A DNA stretch of 64,000 nt from Luteimonas sp. S4-F44 (GTDB lineage: Bacteria; Pseudomonadota; Gammaproteobacteria; Xanthomonadales; Xanthomonadaceae). The notes under the pieces were generated by a model. That model saw only the letters and a program-made list of their open reading frames with translations, was not told the origin of the DNA and ran no database searches. Each line of letters begins with the position of its first letter. The first letter of the stretch is position 1. The stretch lies in the NCBI RefSeq assembly GCF_022637415.1, contig NZ_CP093340.1:2991001-3055000 (forward strand). Direction: 5' to 3'. Positions 43,947 through 54,216 of this stretch are shown in pieces. Made by a program: the position numbers and the translations under genes.

Positions 43947-45344
43947 TCAGTCGCGCGCACTGGCCTCGCGCACATGAGCGAGCGCCGCAGCGGCGACGCG
44001 CTCGGCCTGGCCGCGCAGCTCGGGCATCGCGATGCTTTCCCACAGCGTGCCAATCCGCGGAACGCCCAGCGTCCACAGGCCCGGCACCGTCGCCCCCGAA
44101 CGATCGCGCACGCCGCCGGCGGCGTCGGTGTCGATGCCCATGCCGTGCGGCCCGGGACGTGCGAGGCCCAGCGCGTGCAACGCCGCCGGCAGGGTGCCGG
44201 GCACCTGCGTCGGCCGTTTCTCGAGCCCGGTGGCATTGACGATGCGATCGACCACGAGGCGCTCGTGGTCGCTGCGCCGACGGCGCCGCCAGTCGAGCTG
44301 CCACCGGCCGTCGTCGCGCGCCGCCACCGCCGTCACCCGGCCGGCATGCAGCGAGAAGCGGCCATCGCGACGCATCGCCTCGACCACTGCGGCCACCTCA
44401 GGGGCGATGCGATGCCGGTGGATGTCCCAGTGGCGCACCGCATGGCGCAGGAAGCGGGCCTGCTCGGCCGGCGGCCAGGCCTGCCACAGCGCCTGGACCT
44501 GCGGGCGCAGCCGCTCGAGCGCGTCCTGCCAGGGCCGGCCCTGGGCCTGCGCCTCGGCAGCCCATCGCCGCAGCAGGCGCATGCGCGCACGCACGCCCAA
44601 CGGCAGCAGCGGTTCGACGCCACCGGCCTGCGGCACCGTTCCAGGCGCGTGGGCCAACGGCAGGAGCCCATGGCGCGAGATCGCGGTGATCCGGCCGCGA
44701 TGCCCGTTGGCATGCAGCGTCAGTAGCACGTCGACCATGCTCAGCCCCGCGCCGACGATCGCGACGTCGGCCTCCGGCGCGATCGCGGCCACCGCCGCGT
44801 AGTGCCAGGCCTCGATGATGCCGGGGGCGGCCGCGTCGACGCCGGACGCCGGCAGCGCGGCGGGCACCCCGCCCGTTGCCAGCACCACCGCGCACGCGCG
44901 CAACTCGGTACCCGCGCCGGTCCGCAACGCGAAGCCGGACGCGGCTGGTCGTACCGCATCGACGGTCTCGACCAGGCGCATCAGCGCGCCGGACTGCAGC
45001 GCCCCCGCCAGCCGCGCCTGCAGATAGTCGCCGTAGACACGGCGCGGCGCGAACATCGCCGGCAACGCCTCGGCAGGGCGTGCCGCCGTGGTTGGCGCCT
45101 CGCGCAGGAACGCCAGGAAGTCGTCCGGACGGTCGTCAAACGCGCTCATCCGCCCGGCATTCACATTGAGCAGGTGCTCGACACGCGGCGTCGAATACGC
45201 CACGCCTTGGGCCAGGTCCGGCCGCGGTTCCACCAGCGCCACGCGCAGGTCAGGAGTTGTGAGCAGGTGCAGCGCCACCAGGGCGCCGGCCGCGCCGCCC
45301 CCGATCACGGCGACATCGACGTCGGGAAGAGCAGGCTGGGACAC
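43947..45344 (-). CDS. FAD/NAD(P)-binding protein (YdhS-like flavin oxidoreductase)
   Basis: The protein has 465 residues from a GTG start (VSQPALPDVDV). The first Rossmann motif VAVIGGGAAGALVALHLL binds FAD and a second, VAIVGAGLSMVDVLLTL, binds NAD(P). LNVNAGRMSAF and VNATGLEKRPT are typical of the FAD-NAD(P)-binding family related to YdhS. It probably catalyses a flavin-dependent oxidation; the substrate is unknown. The open frame upstream of the GTG has no homology. Confidence 0.85.
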   Translation of the reverse strand: MSQPALPDVDVAVIGGGAAGALVALHLLTTPDLRVALVEPRPDLAQGVAYSTPRVEHLLNVNAGRMSAFDDRPDDFLAFLREAPTTAARPAEALPAMFAPRRVYGDYLQARLAGALQSGALMRLVETVDAVRPAASGFALRTGAGTELRACAVVLATGGVPAALPASGVDAAAPGIIEAWHYAAVAAIAPEADVAIVGAGLSMVDVLLTLHANGHRGRITAISRHGLLPLAHAPGTVPQAGGVEPLLPLGVRARMRLLRRWAAEAQAQGRPWQDALERLRPQVQALWQAWPPAEQARFLRHAVRHWDIHRHRIAPEVAAVVEAMRRDGRFSLHAGRVTAVAARDDGRWQLDWRRRRRSDHERLVVDRIVNATGLEKRPTQVPGTLPAALHALGLARPGPHGMGIDTDAAGGVRDRSGATVPGLWTLGVPRIGTLWESIAMPELRGQAERVAAAALAHVREASARD

Positions 45345-45507
45345 GGCAAAATCCTTGGGCGCGGACCGGGCATTATCGCGCGTCTGGCCCGGCCGCCTGA
45401 CCGTCGTGGACTTCGAACCGGCAGCTGAACCCGGCCCTCTGATCGAAGACCCTCGGGTTGGAAGCGTCGGGTGCGCTCGGCATAATCGGCTGGAACCGAT
45501 TTCATGA

Positions 45508-46200
45508 ATGGCTGTCATGCTCGCTGGCTGGTGGCTGGCTTTCGCAGGCCTGCCGATCTACACACAACCGCTTCCGACCGCACCGGAGCAACCGGCTGTG
45601 CTCGCCGTGGCGACGCGCCAGGTGCCGTTGCGCCGGCCGTGCTTCCAGCTCAAGTGCACCGATGCCGAATGGACAGCAAGTGCGGCCCGCCGCCGGATCT
45701 GGGCCCCGCGTGCGCCAGGCGTGCGCCCCAAGTCCGTCGCGCCGCCCGTCATCCGCCTGCCTGACCGTCCGGCGATCGCGCTGTATTCGCCGTTCGCCCA
45801 GCGCGACAGCTTCCGCTCCGGCGGCAATCACGTGAAGTGGGACACCAGCTACGGGATCGAGGCAATCCGCAGCCCGGAGACCTCATTGCGCCTGGAGTTC
45901 GGCACCGGCGTACGCATCGAGCCGTACACCGACTTCGGCACCGCGGTGCCCGGGCCGGTGGCCCGGGGCCAGGTCCAGCTGTCGCAGGAACTGGGCCGCC
46001 GCGCGTCGTTCACCCAGCAAGTGCAGGTCGAGACCGGCCGCGAGAACACCTTCCTCCGGCAGACGCTGGCATTCGACTACGAGTTGTTCCCGCAGTGGAC
46101 GTTGCGCTCGGATTTCGAGTTGCGCCACGACACCTTGGGCAACGGCGGCCGCGGCAGTACCGACACCGAAAGCTCGCTGAAGGTCCAGTACCAGTTCTGA
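45508..46200 (+). CDS. Outer-membrane beta-barrel-like protein
   Basis: The protein has 230 residues with a hydrophobic start (MAVMLAGWWLAFAGLPIY). The C-terminal half has alternating-strand sequence (ETSLRLEFGTGVRIEPYTDFG, GQVQLSQELGRRASFTQQVQVE, LAFDYELFPQWTLRSDFELRHD) ending in SSLKVQYQF, an aromatic C-terminal residue typical of outer-membrane barrels. No named family; probable outer-membrane localisation. Divergent from the FAD gene. Confidence 0.6.
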   Translation: MAVMLAGWWLAFAGLPIYTQPLPTAPEQPAVLAVATRQVPLRRPCFQLKCTDAEWTASAARRRIWAPRAPGVRPKSVAPPVIRLPDRPAIALYSPFAQRDSFRSGGNHVKWDTSYGIEAIRSPETSLRLEFGTGVRIEPYTDFGTAVPGPVARGQVQLSQELGRRASFTQQVQVETGRENTFLRQTLAFDYELFPQWTLRSDFELRHDTLGNGGRGSTDTESSLKVQYQF

Positions 46201-46226
46201 CTGGCCGCGTCCGGGGCGCGCAGCCC

Positions 46227-47138
46227 TCAACCGGGCAGGAACGCGCCCGCGCCGGCCTCGAGCAGACGGGCGGCCACCGCCGATCCCAGCGCCTCGCCCT
46301 CGCCTTCCGGCGCCTCGCCGCCGGCCCGGACCGCACGGCCATCGAGGGCCGAACCGACCAGCCCGTCGAGCAGGATCCGGCCGTCGTCCAACCGCGCGAA
46401 CGCGGCGACCGGGACGTGGCAGCTGCCGTGCAGGGCCCGGTTCATCGCACGCTCGGCCTCGACGCAGCGGCGCGTGGGGCCGTGGTCGAGCGCGGCCACC
46501 AGGGTCTGCAACTGCGGGGTGTCGTCGCGGCATTCGATCGCGATCGCGCCCTGGGCCGGTGCGGGCAGCCAGTCGGGCGCATCCAGACGTGCCCGGATGC
46601 GGGCGTCCAGGCCAAGCCGCTGCAGCCCGGCACACGCCAGCACGATCGCGTCGTACTGCCCGCTGTCGAGCTTGGCCAGCCGGGTGTTGACGTTGCCGCG
46701 CAGGTCCAGAATCTCCAGGTCCGGGCGACGCGCCCGCAGCTGCGCTTGGCGCCGCAATGACGAGGTGCCCACACGCGCCCCCTCGGGCAAGGCGTCGATC
46801 GATGCGAATGTACTGCTGACGAACGCATCGGCATGGTCGGCGCGCGCCAGGATCGCCGGCAGCGCGAACCCCGGCTCGAGCTCCATCGGCACGTCCTTGA
46901 GCGAATGCACCGCGCAGTCGGCGTCGCCGGCCTGCATCGCGATCTCCAGCTCCTTGAGGAACAGCCCCTTGCCGCCGATCGCAGCCAGCGAGCGGTCGAG
47001 CACCTCGTCGCCGCGTGTGCTCAACGGCACCAGTTCGACCTCGAGGCCGGGATGACGCGCGCGCAGAGCCGCGGCAACGTGTTCGCTCTGCCACAACGCG
47101 AGCGGGCTCTTGCGGGTGGCGATGCGCAGTCGTTCCAT
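46227..47138 (-). CDS. hemC: Porphobilinogen deaminase HemC
   Basis: The protein has 303 residues and joins four porphobilinogens to hydroxymethylbilane in heme synthesis. [67 protein letters not shown] and the dipyrromethane-attachment site [12 protein letters not shown] are present. It is 49 bases downstream of algR, a conserved order shared with Pseudomonas. Confidence 0.96.
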   Translation of the reverse strand: MERLRIATRKSPLALWQSEHVAAALRARHPGLEVELVPLSTRGDEVLDRSLAAIGGKGLFLKELEIAMQAGDADCAVHSLKDVPMELEPGFALPAILARADHADAFVSSTFASIDALPEGARVGTSSLRRQAQLRARRPDLEILDLRGNVNTRLAKLDSGQYDAIVLACAGLQRLGLDARIRARLDAPDWLPAPAQGAIAIECRDDTPQLQTLVAALDHGPTRRCVEAERAMNRALHGSCHVPVAAFARLDDGRILLDGLVGSALDGRAVRAGGEAPEGEGEALGSAVAARLLEAGAGAFLPG

Positions 47139-47187
47139 CCGGGCATTATCGACGATCCCACCACCGGGACGCGAACCGCGCGGCGAT

Positions 47188-47913
47188 CTAGAGCTGGCGC
47201 ACCGCGTCGCGCAACTGCGGCACGCAGCGCCGACTGACCTCGAGCGTATGCTCGGCATGGCGCAGCACCGCGTGGACATGGCCCTCGGCATCGCGGCGCA
47301 ATTCCAGCAGTTCGTGCCGCGCGACCAGGCAATTGCGGTGGATGCGCACAAAGCGGTCGCCAAACTCCTCCTCCAGCGACTTGAGCGATTCCTCCACCAG
47401 ATCCTCGCCGCGCACGTGATGCACCACGACGTACTTTTCCTCGGCCTGCAGGTAGCGGATGTCCTCGACCGGAATCAGCCGGAGGCTGCCGCGCAGTCGT
47501 GCGCACAAGTGGGTTCGCTGGCGGTCGGCGACCACCGATGCGGCCTCGCGCCCCGCGACGAACGCACGGGCGCGTTCGATCGCCGCCCGCAACCGCTCGG
47601 CGCGCACCGGCTTGACCAGGTAGTCGACGGCCGCAGCCTCGAAGGCCTTGAGCGCATGGGCGTCATAGGCGGTGCAGAACACGACCGCCGGCCGCGGCTC
47701 GAAGGTATTGAGATGCCGGGCCGTCTCCAGGCCATCGATTCCCGGCATCGCGATGTCGAGCAGCACCAGCGCCGGCGCGTGCGCCGCGCAGGCATCCAGC
47801 GCCGCGCGGCCATCACCGACTTCAGCGACGACCTCGACGCCCGGCACCTGCGCCAGCAGGGTTCGCAGCCGCTCGCGGGCGAGCGGCTCGTCATCGGCGA
47901 TCACGACCTTCAT
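47188..47913 (-). CDS. algR: LytTR-family response regulator AlgR
   Basis: The protein has 241 residues. The receiver domain has acidic residues DDE near 7-9, phospho-acceptor Asp in [13 protein letters not shown] and Lys in YLVKPV. The LytTR DNA-binding domain ([32 protein letters not shown] ... [15 protein letters not shown]) follows. In Pseudomonas AlgR controls alginate, type IV pili and virulence, and its sensor gene algZ precedes it. Here the upstream gene is an esterase, so the usual kinase is absent at this locus. hemC follows directly. Confidence 0.9.
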   Translation of the reverse strand: MKVVIADDEPLARERLRTLLAQVPGVEVVAEVGDGRAALDACAAHAPALVLLDIAMPGIDGLETARHLNTFEPRPAVVFCTAYDAHALKAFEAAAVDYLVKPVRAERLRAAIERARAFVAGREAASVVADRQRTHLCARLRGSLRLIPVEDIRYLQAEEKYVVVHHVRGEDLVEESLKSLEEEFGDRFVRIHRNCLVARHELLELRRDAEGHVHAVLRHAEHTLEVSRRCVPQLRDAVRQL

Positions 47914-48098
47914 GGTCTTCCGCTCCCCTCAAGGCACGAGCCCCGGCCACCGGGCCGGTCCTGCGATGGTGCCCGGACGCGCATCCGCACGCCAGCGGAC
48001 CGGCCCGCCGGCGACCCACCGCAGCTGCGGCGCCCTGCCGCGGCAGGGCCGTTCGCGCCGCATCAGGCGCGTGCCCCTGCGCCCGCGGTGCCGTGCCG

Positions 48099-48779
48099 TC
48101 AGCCGGCGAACCGCGCGCCCAGCCAGTCGCCGAGGTCGGCGATCTCCTCGGCGCATACCGAATGCGGCATCGGATAGGTCTGCCAATGCACATCGAAGCC
48201 AAACTGGCGCAGCAGCGCGGCGCTCTGCTGCCCGGCGATCGCCGGCACCACCGGGTCCTGCGTGCCGTGCGCCATGAACACCGGCTGCGCGACCGCGCCG
48301 TGGATCAGGGCGTCGTGCGCAGTGGCGGCGGCGGGCAGATAAGTCGACAGCCCGACCAGCCCGCCCAGCGGAACGGCGCGGCGCAGCCCGGCCGCAAGCG
48401 TGATCGCGCCGCCCTGCGAAAAGCCGGCCAGGATCACCCGCGCCGGCGGGACACCGCGCTCGCCCTCGCGTGCGATCAGCGCATCGACCTGGGTCACCGA
48501 TGTCTGCACGCCAGCCTCGTCGGCGCGATTGCCCAAGTCGACGTCGATGATGTCGTACCAGGCTCGCATGCGCACGCCGTTGTTGATCGTCACTGGGCGC
48601 ACCGGCGCATGCGGAAACACGAAGCGCAGGGCCGGCCAGTCGGGTCGGACCAGCTCGGGCACGATGGGCGCGAAATCGTTGCCATCGGCGCCCAGGCCGT
48701 GCAGCCAGATCACGCTCCACGCGGGCGCAGGCCCGGTTTCGCGTTCGATGCAGTCGAGCAGTGCGATGTCGTCGTTCAT
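48099..48779 (-). CDS. Carboxylesterase EstB-type
   Basis: The protein has 226 residues of the alpha/beta hydrolase phospholipase/carboxylesterase family. Ser nucleophile in AGFSQGGAITLA, Asp in HGTQDPVVP and His in YPMPHSVC form the triad; LHGLGADGNDF is the oxyanion-hole segment. It hydrolyses short-chain esters. It precedes algR with a 185-base gap. Confidence 0.9.
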   Translation of the reverse strand: MNDDIALLDCIERETGPAPAWSVIWLHGLGADGNDFAPIVPELVRPDWPALRFVFPHAPVRPVTINNGVRMRAWYDIIDVDLGNRADEAGVQTSVTQVDALIAREGERGVPPARVILAGFSQGGAITLAAGLRRAVPLGGLVGLSTYLPAAATAHDALIHGAVAQPVFMAHGTQDPVVPAIAGQQSAALLRQFGFDVHWQTYPMPHSVCAEEIADLGDWLGARFAG

Positions 48780-48839
48780 TCGAATGTCGTCGGGGGACCG
48801 TCCGTCAGTGTAAGCGCTGCCTCCCGAGGCGGCAGTGCG

Positions 48840-50738
48840 TCAATCCGCGCGCGGCGCCACCGGCGCCTCGGCCTGCGCCCGCAGTTCGCTGGCACGCAGC
48901 AGCACGCGAGGCGGCGCGGCCTCCTCGGGCGTGGCGAACAGGCGTGCACGGCGCATCGCCAGGCCCAGCCGCCGCGACGAGGTCAACCGCACGATCGGAA
49001 TCGAGCCGGCCAGGCCGAGGATCATCGGCGACATCCACAGCGCCAGTCCCGGCGATATCCACCAGGCGACGATGCCCATGCCGATGCCGAGCACCGTGGT
49101 GCCGCGATAGCTGCGCCACAGTTCGCCGTAAGTCTGTCGCCCATCGTCGCGCTGCTGGGCGTCCCAGCCCGAATCGCGCCCCGCCAGCACCTCGGCCACA
49201 CCGCGCGACTGCACGTACATCGTCACCGGCGCCATCAACGCGGCCAGGATGTTCTCGATCAAAAGACTGACGAACCCGCGCACCGCCCCGCCGCAGCCAC
49301 GGCGCATGCGCGCATCGCTCAAGGTCGCGATGTAACCGAAGATCTTCGGTGAGAACAGCAACACCATCGTCAGCACGAACACGCCCATGAAGCGGCCATC
49401 ATCGATCGCCATCCAGTAGCCCGCCGCCGAAAAGCCATTCTCGCCGGGCATACCGTGCTGTAGCGGCACCGCGAGCCCGACCAGGATCAGCATCGCCCAC
49501 AGCGGTGCGGTCAGGTAATGACCGATGCCGATCAGCATGTGCCAGCGGTTCACCCAGTGCAGCCCGCGCGCCGGCAGCACGCCGCCGTGCTGCAGGTTGC
49601 CCTGACACCAGCGGCGATCGCGGATGAGCATGTCGGTCAGCGTCGGCGGCCCTTCCTCGTAGCTGCCTTCGAGCGTCGGCACCATGTGCAGCGCCCAGCC
49701 GCCCCGACGCAACAGCGCCGCCTCGACGAAATCGTGGCTGAGCACGGTACCGCGGAAAGGCGTGGTGCCATGAAGTTCGGGCAGGCCGCCGTGCGCGGCA
49801 AACGCGGCGCTGCGGATCATCGCGTTGTGGCCCCAGTAATTGCTTTCCGCGCCGTGCCACCAGGCCACGCCCTGCGCAATCACCGGGCCGTACATGCGGC
49901 CGGAAAACTGCTGCATGCGCGCGAACATCGTCGTGCCGTTGACGATCACAGGCAATGTCTGGATCAACGCGACATCGTCGTGGCGCTCCATCGCACCGAC
50001 CAGGCGCACCAGGGTGTCGCCGGTCATCAGGCTGTCGGCATCGAGGATCAGAAACTGTGGATAGCCCCCACCCCAGCGCCGCACCCAGTCGGCGACGTTG
50101 CCTGCCTTGCGCTCCCGGTTGTCCTCCCGACGCCGGTAGTAGAGCGTGACGCCGAGATTGAGCGCGCGCAGCCGCGCGAAGGCCTGCACCTCGCGGGCGT
50201 GGATGCCCGCGTCGCGGGTATCGCTGAGGACGAACAGATCGAACCGATCACCCTGGCCCGTCTCGGCCAGGGATTCGCAGATCGCCTGGACGCCGGCGAA
50301 CAGCCGCTCGGGGTGCTCGTTATAGGTCGGCATCAACAAGGCGGTGCGCGAGGCCAGGACCGGCAACGGGTCCCGGGCGTCGATGCCCAGCCGCGCGGGC
50401 CGCCGCAGCAGCACCATCGCAAAGCCCGCCAGCGAACTGGTGAACGACTGCGCGATCCAGGCGAACAGCGGTACGAACACCGCCAACAGCAGGCCCTCGA
50501 GCACATCGATGCCGCCGATCCGCAGCAACCACCAGATCTGATAGGTGGCCAGCACGGTCAGGCCACCGGTCACGCCCACGACCGCGGCCCGGCGCCAGCC
50601 CATCCCGCGCGGCGCGCTGGGCAGGCTGGGCGAGACCAGCCGCCCGGTACGCAATGACTGCACCGGCATGGAGATCGGGTGTTCGGGCGGCAGGGGCGCC
50701 GGCGACGGCCGGATCTCCGGCGGAGCAGGCGCGCTCAT
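48840..50738 (-). CDS. opgH: Osmoregulated periplasmic glucan glucosyltransferase OpgH (MdoH)
   Basis: The protein has 632 residues from [14 protein letters not shown] at 50750 is an alternative. It polymerises beta-1,2-glucan from UDP-glucose and passes it through the inner membrane. The GT2 domain contains [39 protein letters not shown] and [10 protein letters not shown] (QxxRW motif variant). Membrane helices lie before residue 120 and from about 420 onward. opgG is not adjacent, as in other xanthomonads. Confidence 0.93.
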   Translation of the reverse strand: MSAPAPPEIRPSPAPLPPEHPISMPVQSLRTGRLVSPSLPSAPRGMGWRRAAVVGVTGGLTVLATYQIWWLLRIGGIDVLEGLLLAVFVPLFAWIAQSFTSSLAGFAMVLLRRPARLGIDARDPLPVLASRTALLMPTYNEHPERLFAGVQAICESLAETGQGDRFDLFVLSDTRDAGIHAREVQAFARLRALNLGVTLYYRRREDNRERKAGNVADWVRRWGGGYPQFLILDADSLMTGDTLVRLVGAMERHDDVALIQTLPVIVNGTTMFARMQQFSGRMYGPVIAQGVAWWHGAESNYWGHNAMIRSAAFAAHGGLPELHGTTPFRGTVLSHDFVEAALLRRGGWALHMVPTLEGSYEEGPPTLTDMLIRDRRWCQGNLQHGGVLPARGLHWVNRWHMLIGIGHYLTAPLWAMLILVGLAVPLQHGMPGENGFSAAGYWMAIDDGRFMGVFVLTMVLLFSPKIFGYIATLSDARMRRGCGGAVRGFVSLLIENILAALMAPVTMYVQSRGVAEVLAGRDSGWDAQQRDDGRQTYGELWRSYRGTTVLGIGMGIVAWWISPGLALWMSPMILGLAGSIPIVRLTSSRRLGLAMRRARLFATPEEAAPPRVLLRASELRAQAEAPVAPRAD

Positions 50739-51033
50739 GCGTGGCACCACAATGCGAGCTCGGGCCTGGCGGAGCGCGCCACAGCTGCCGCCAATCGATC
50801 AGGGTCGAGCATCATCGTTCCGCCGCATCGTATTCAGGTAGTGCCGCAATGTAACGATGCGGATGTAAGGGTTTCGCGAAACGGTGCGCGGACCGAAGCG
50901 CCCGCCAGTCCCCGAGCCCGAAACGAATTCCGGATTAAATTACAGAAAAATCAAGGAGTTACCGAATATGGACGCTGAATCGTTTCCCAAGCGGCAGGCG
51001 GATGGGGTCCGGGAGACGCCCGCTTCGAATCGA
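50739..51033. other. Boundary region between opgH and the lanthipeptide cluster
   Basis: The interval contains the opgH upstream region and, from about 50930, an AT-rich stretch (GATTAAATTACAGAAAAATC) leading to AAGGAG and an ATG at 50968. That start opens a 50-codon plus-strand frame to 51120 which overlaps the end of the permease gene on the opposite strand. It looks like the promoter and beginning of a gene whose body is missing. Confidence 0.45.
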
Positions 51034-53469
51034 TCACATACTCCGCAGCGAGTACGCCGGATCCACGCGTGCTGCGCGCAATGCCGGCCCGAGTGCAGCC
51101 AGGAGGCTCGCGACCACTAACGCCAGAAGCACAGCCAAGAGCGCCACCGGATCCCAGAGTGCGACGCCGAACAGGAACCGTTTGATGAAGGCCCCGAGCA
51201 GCAACGCCACGGCGACGCCTATGGCGATGCCGACCGCAGTCTGGATCAATGCACCGCGCAGCGTCATCCTGATCAGATCTGGCGGCGTCGCGCCGAGGGC
51301 CGCTCTGACGCCGAACTCGAACTCTCGCGACGCGACCGACACGGAGAGGACCGCATAGATGCCGACACTCGCCAGGCTGAGCGCCAGCCCGGCGAAGATC
51401 CCCACCAACAGAAGATGCAATCGCGCTTCCGCAGTCATTGTGGACACGATGGCATCCATCGACACGACCTCCGCGATCGGCTGCGTCGGCGACACGTCCT
51501 GGACCGCCCGCCGCAATCCGGCCTCGCCCAGCCCGCCGCCCGACTGCATCCGGATTGCATATCGCAGTGGGCCGAACTCGCGGACCACGCGCCACGTGGC
51601 GTCGGACGTTTGCTCCAAGGGGATGTAGATCGTCGGCGGCGCGTCCTCTGCAGGACCGAAGGCCCGGACATCGTCCGCGATGCCGATGATGCGCAGTTGG
51701 TCGATGACATCGGCGCCACGCCCCATCCGGACGACCTGCCCCACAGCGCTGCCGGAGAAGAATTGATCTGCGAACGCTCTGCTGACGACCGCCACCGGCT
51801 CGGCCGTCATATTGTCCGCTGTGCCGATCCCGCGCCCGGATACGATCGGGACTCTGAACACATCGAAGTAGCCGGCCGTGACCAACCGGAACTGCGGTTG
51901 TATCGAACGGCCATCGCCAAGTGTGATGGGAAGATTGAGCCGCGCCCCGATCGGCAGATGGCTCGCTGCTGCGACCGCCTCGGTGCCGGACGATTCGGAG
52001 AGCTTCCGGACGACCTGATCGGTCTGCGCCTTGACCGCGGCCACGTCCGTGTAGAGCGTTTTGACTGGGGAGAGACTGAACGTCGTCAATCCGTCCGACC
52101 GGAATCCCAACGGCACCGATGACAACTCGTAGAGGCTGCGGACAAACAGCCCGGCGCCGATAAGCAGTACGACGGCGACGGCGACCTGCGCCACCACCAG
52201 TCCTTGCCCGAGCCGGCCCGCGCCTCGGCTGAGTCCCGAGCGGCCACCGCCGACGAGTTCGTGACTCACTCCACCCGAAAGACCACGCCATACGCCGACG
52301 ACCGTGACCAGAAGTGCGACCCCGACACCGCAGGCGAGCGCCACGCCCCACAGTATCGGCTCTAGCGTGATCGCCTCCCCGCGCAGCCATTCCGGCGGCG
52401 CGAGCGCACCGAGCGCACGAAGACCGAGCCATGCGAGCAGCGCACCACCGATGCTGCCGAGCACACCGACCAGCAGCGCTTCGCTCAGCGCCGGAAGCGC
52501 CAATCGAAAAGGCGTGGCGCCCAGGGACGTCCGCACCGCGCTGTCGTGACTGCGGACGACGACCCGCAGGAGCACCAGGTTGGCCAGGTTGATGGAGGCG
52601 ATCAGCAACACGCACAACGCGGCGCACAGGAACAGCCACAATGTCGACTGGCTGTTGCCGGAGAAGAGATCTCTGATCGGCCTGGCATCGAACTGCCGCG
52701 CACTGAGGAAGTCATACCCTTCGACGCCGATCTGGGCGCGCATTCTCGACAGCATCGCCTGGACCTTCGCGTTCGTTTGCGAACCGAGCGCTTCGGCGCT
52801 CGTGCCAGGACGAAGACGCGCGACGATGTGTTGGTTGGTGTCGAGATCGGTTGAGTCGGGTGCGACCCGCATCGGCACGATCAGATCGAACTCGTTGATC
52901 CATCGGAAGCTCGAGGGCAGCACCCCCACGACCGTAACGTTGATCCCTTCCACGAACACGCTCGCGCCGACGACATCCGGCGCGGCGCCGAAATGATCAC
53001 GCCAGAAGGGGTGGCTGATGAGGCCGACACGCGGACCATTGGGGACATCCTCTTCTTTTGTGAAGTTGCGCCCTTGCTGCATGCGTACCCCGAGTGTCTC
53101 CATGAAACCCTGGTCCGCCGAGAGAAGCTCGCCAACCACCGGAGATTCGTCGGCGGCAAGGTTTACCGTCCTTGTGTAGGACGAGACGATTCCCATCGCT
53201 TCGATGGCGTCGATACCGGCGATCTCGTTCAGGATTCCGGGCGATGCGATGTGTTCGCCCCCACCAGGATCCATACCGATCGAGACGATGCGTTCGTAAT
53301 CCCTGAACGGCAACGGCTTGAGCAGCGACTGGTACAAAAGCGCGCACACAGCGAGGACAGCGCCGATCCCCAACGCGAGCGTCATCGTCGCAAGCGCGAG
53401 ATAGCGTGGCTGCCGGAACAGGTTCCGCCATGTCTGCCAGACCTCATCGCTCAGCACACTGATCTGCAC
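51034..53469 (-). CDS. ABC transporter permease of the ADOP (MacB-like) type
   Basis: The protein has 811 residues from a GTG preceded by GGAGG. A first helix (LALATMTLALGIGAVLAVCALLY) precedes a large periplasmic MacB-PCD domain. FtsX domains follow at about 270-420 and 680-800, with LCVLLIASINLANLVLLRVVVRS and SREFEFGVRAALGATPPDLIRM motifs duplicated as in the acidobacterial-duplicated-orphan permeases. It has no ATPase; the adjacent ATPase should power it. In this cluster it probably exports the lanthipeptide or gives self-immunity. A GTG overlapping the upstream stop (GTGA) at 53508 is an alternative start. Confidence 0.85.
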   Translation of the reverse strand: MQISVLSDEVWQTWRNLFRQPRYLALATMTLALGIGAVLAVCALLYQSLLKPLPFRDYERIVSIGMDPGGGEHIASPGILNEIAGIDAIEAMGIVSSYTRTVNLAADESPVVGELLSADQGFMETLGVRMQQGRNFTKEEDVPNGPRVGLISHPFWRDHFGAAPDVVGASVFVEGINVTVVGVLPSSFRWINEFDLIVPMRVAPDSTDLDTNQHIVARLRPGTSAEALGSQTNAKVQAMLSRMRAQIGVEGYDFLSARQFDARPIRDLFSGNSQSTLWLFLCAALCVLLIASINLANLVLLRVVVRSHDSAVRTSLGATPFRLALPALSEALLVGVLGSIGGALLAWLGLRALGALAPPEWLRGEAITLEPILWGVALACGVGVALLVTVVGVWRGLSGGVSHELVGGGRSGLSRGAGRLGQGLVVAQVAVAVVLLIGAGLFVRSLYELSSVPLGFRSDGLTTFSLSPVKTLYTDVAAVKAQTDQVVRKLSESSGTEAVAAASHLPIGARLNLPITLGDGRSIQPQFRLVTAGYFDVFRVPIVSGRGIGTADNMTAEPVAVVSRAFADQFFSGSAVGQVVRMGRGADVIDQLRIIGIADDVRAFGPAEDAPPTIYIPLEQTSDATWRVVREFGPLRYAIRMQSGGGLGEAGLRRAVQDVSPTQPIAEVVSMDAIVSTMTAEARLHLLLVGIFAGLALSLASVGIYAVLSVSVASREFEFGVRAALGATPPDLIRMTLRGALIQTAVGIAIGVAVALLLGAFIKRFLFGVALWDPVALLAVLLALVVASLLAALGPALRAARVDPAYSLRSM

Positions 53470-53504
53470 GTGACCTCCTCGCAAATGCGAGAGCCGAGCC
53501 AGGC

Positions 53505-54203
53505 TCACGCGACGACTTTTCCGTCGAGCATGCGGATGACCTTTTGGGCACGCTGGGCGAACGCTGCGTCGTGGCTGACCATGCAGATGGTCGCCCCGTC
53601 CCGATGCAATGCGTCCAGCAGCTGCATTACCGATTCCCCGTTCTGACTGTCAAGATTGCCCGTCGGCTCATCGGCGAGCAGAATCGAAGGCGACCCGATC
53701 AACGCCCGAGCGACCGCGACACGCTGCTGCTGGCCGCCCGAGAGCTGGCCTGGATAGTGCTTGGGCCGGTGCCCCATGCCGACACGCTCCAGCGCCTCTG
53801 CGACACGTCTGCGCCGCTCCGGTTTGTCGATGCCGGAGCGATAGGTGAGCGGCAATGCCACGTTCTCCTCCACCGTCAGGTCGGCGATCAGATTGAACGC
53901 CTGAAAGATGAATCCGATGCGCTGGTTCCGAATCGAGGCGCGTTGGACACGGCCGATGCTCGAGACATCCTCGCCATCGAGATCGTAGCGACCCGATGTC
54001 GGCGCATCGATCAACCCGAGAATCGAAAGCATCGTCGACTTCCCGCAGCCCGAAGGCCCTGTGATTGCGACGAACTCGCCCCGGTTGATCTCGAAGCTCA
54101 CGCCACTCACAGCATGGGTCTCGACCTCGTCTGCGTCGAACACTTTGCTCAGATCCCGTAGCGCAATGACGGGCCGACTGTTGGATCCGGTTTCCTGTGC
54201 CAT
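53505..54203 (-). CDS. ABC transporter ATP-binding protein (MacB/LolD type)
   Basis: The protein has 232 residues. Walker [11 protein letters not shown]-loop IFQAFNL, signature [15 protein letters not shown], Walker [14 protein letters not shown] and switch His in MVSHD are all intact. The length and GNLDS motif place it in the MacB/LolD class that drives mechanotransmission permeases. It lies between the adaptor (13-base gap) and the ADOP permease (35-base gap) and should form a tripartite exporter with them. Confidence 0.92.
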   Translation of the reverse strand: MAQETGSNSRPVIALRDLSKVFDADEVETHAVSGVSFEINRGEFVAITGPSGCGKSTMLSILGLIDAPTSGRYDLDGEDVSSIGRVQRASIRNQRIGFIFQAFNLIADLTVEENVALPLTYRSGIDKPERRRRVAEALERVGMGHRPKHYPGQLSGGQQQRVAVARALIGSPSILLADEPTGNLDSQNGESVMQLLDALHRDGATICMVSHDAAFAQRAQKVIRMLDGKVVA

Positions 54204-54216
54204 GCGTGTGCAGTCC

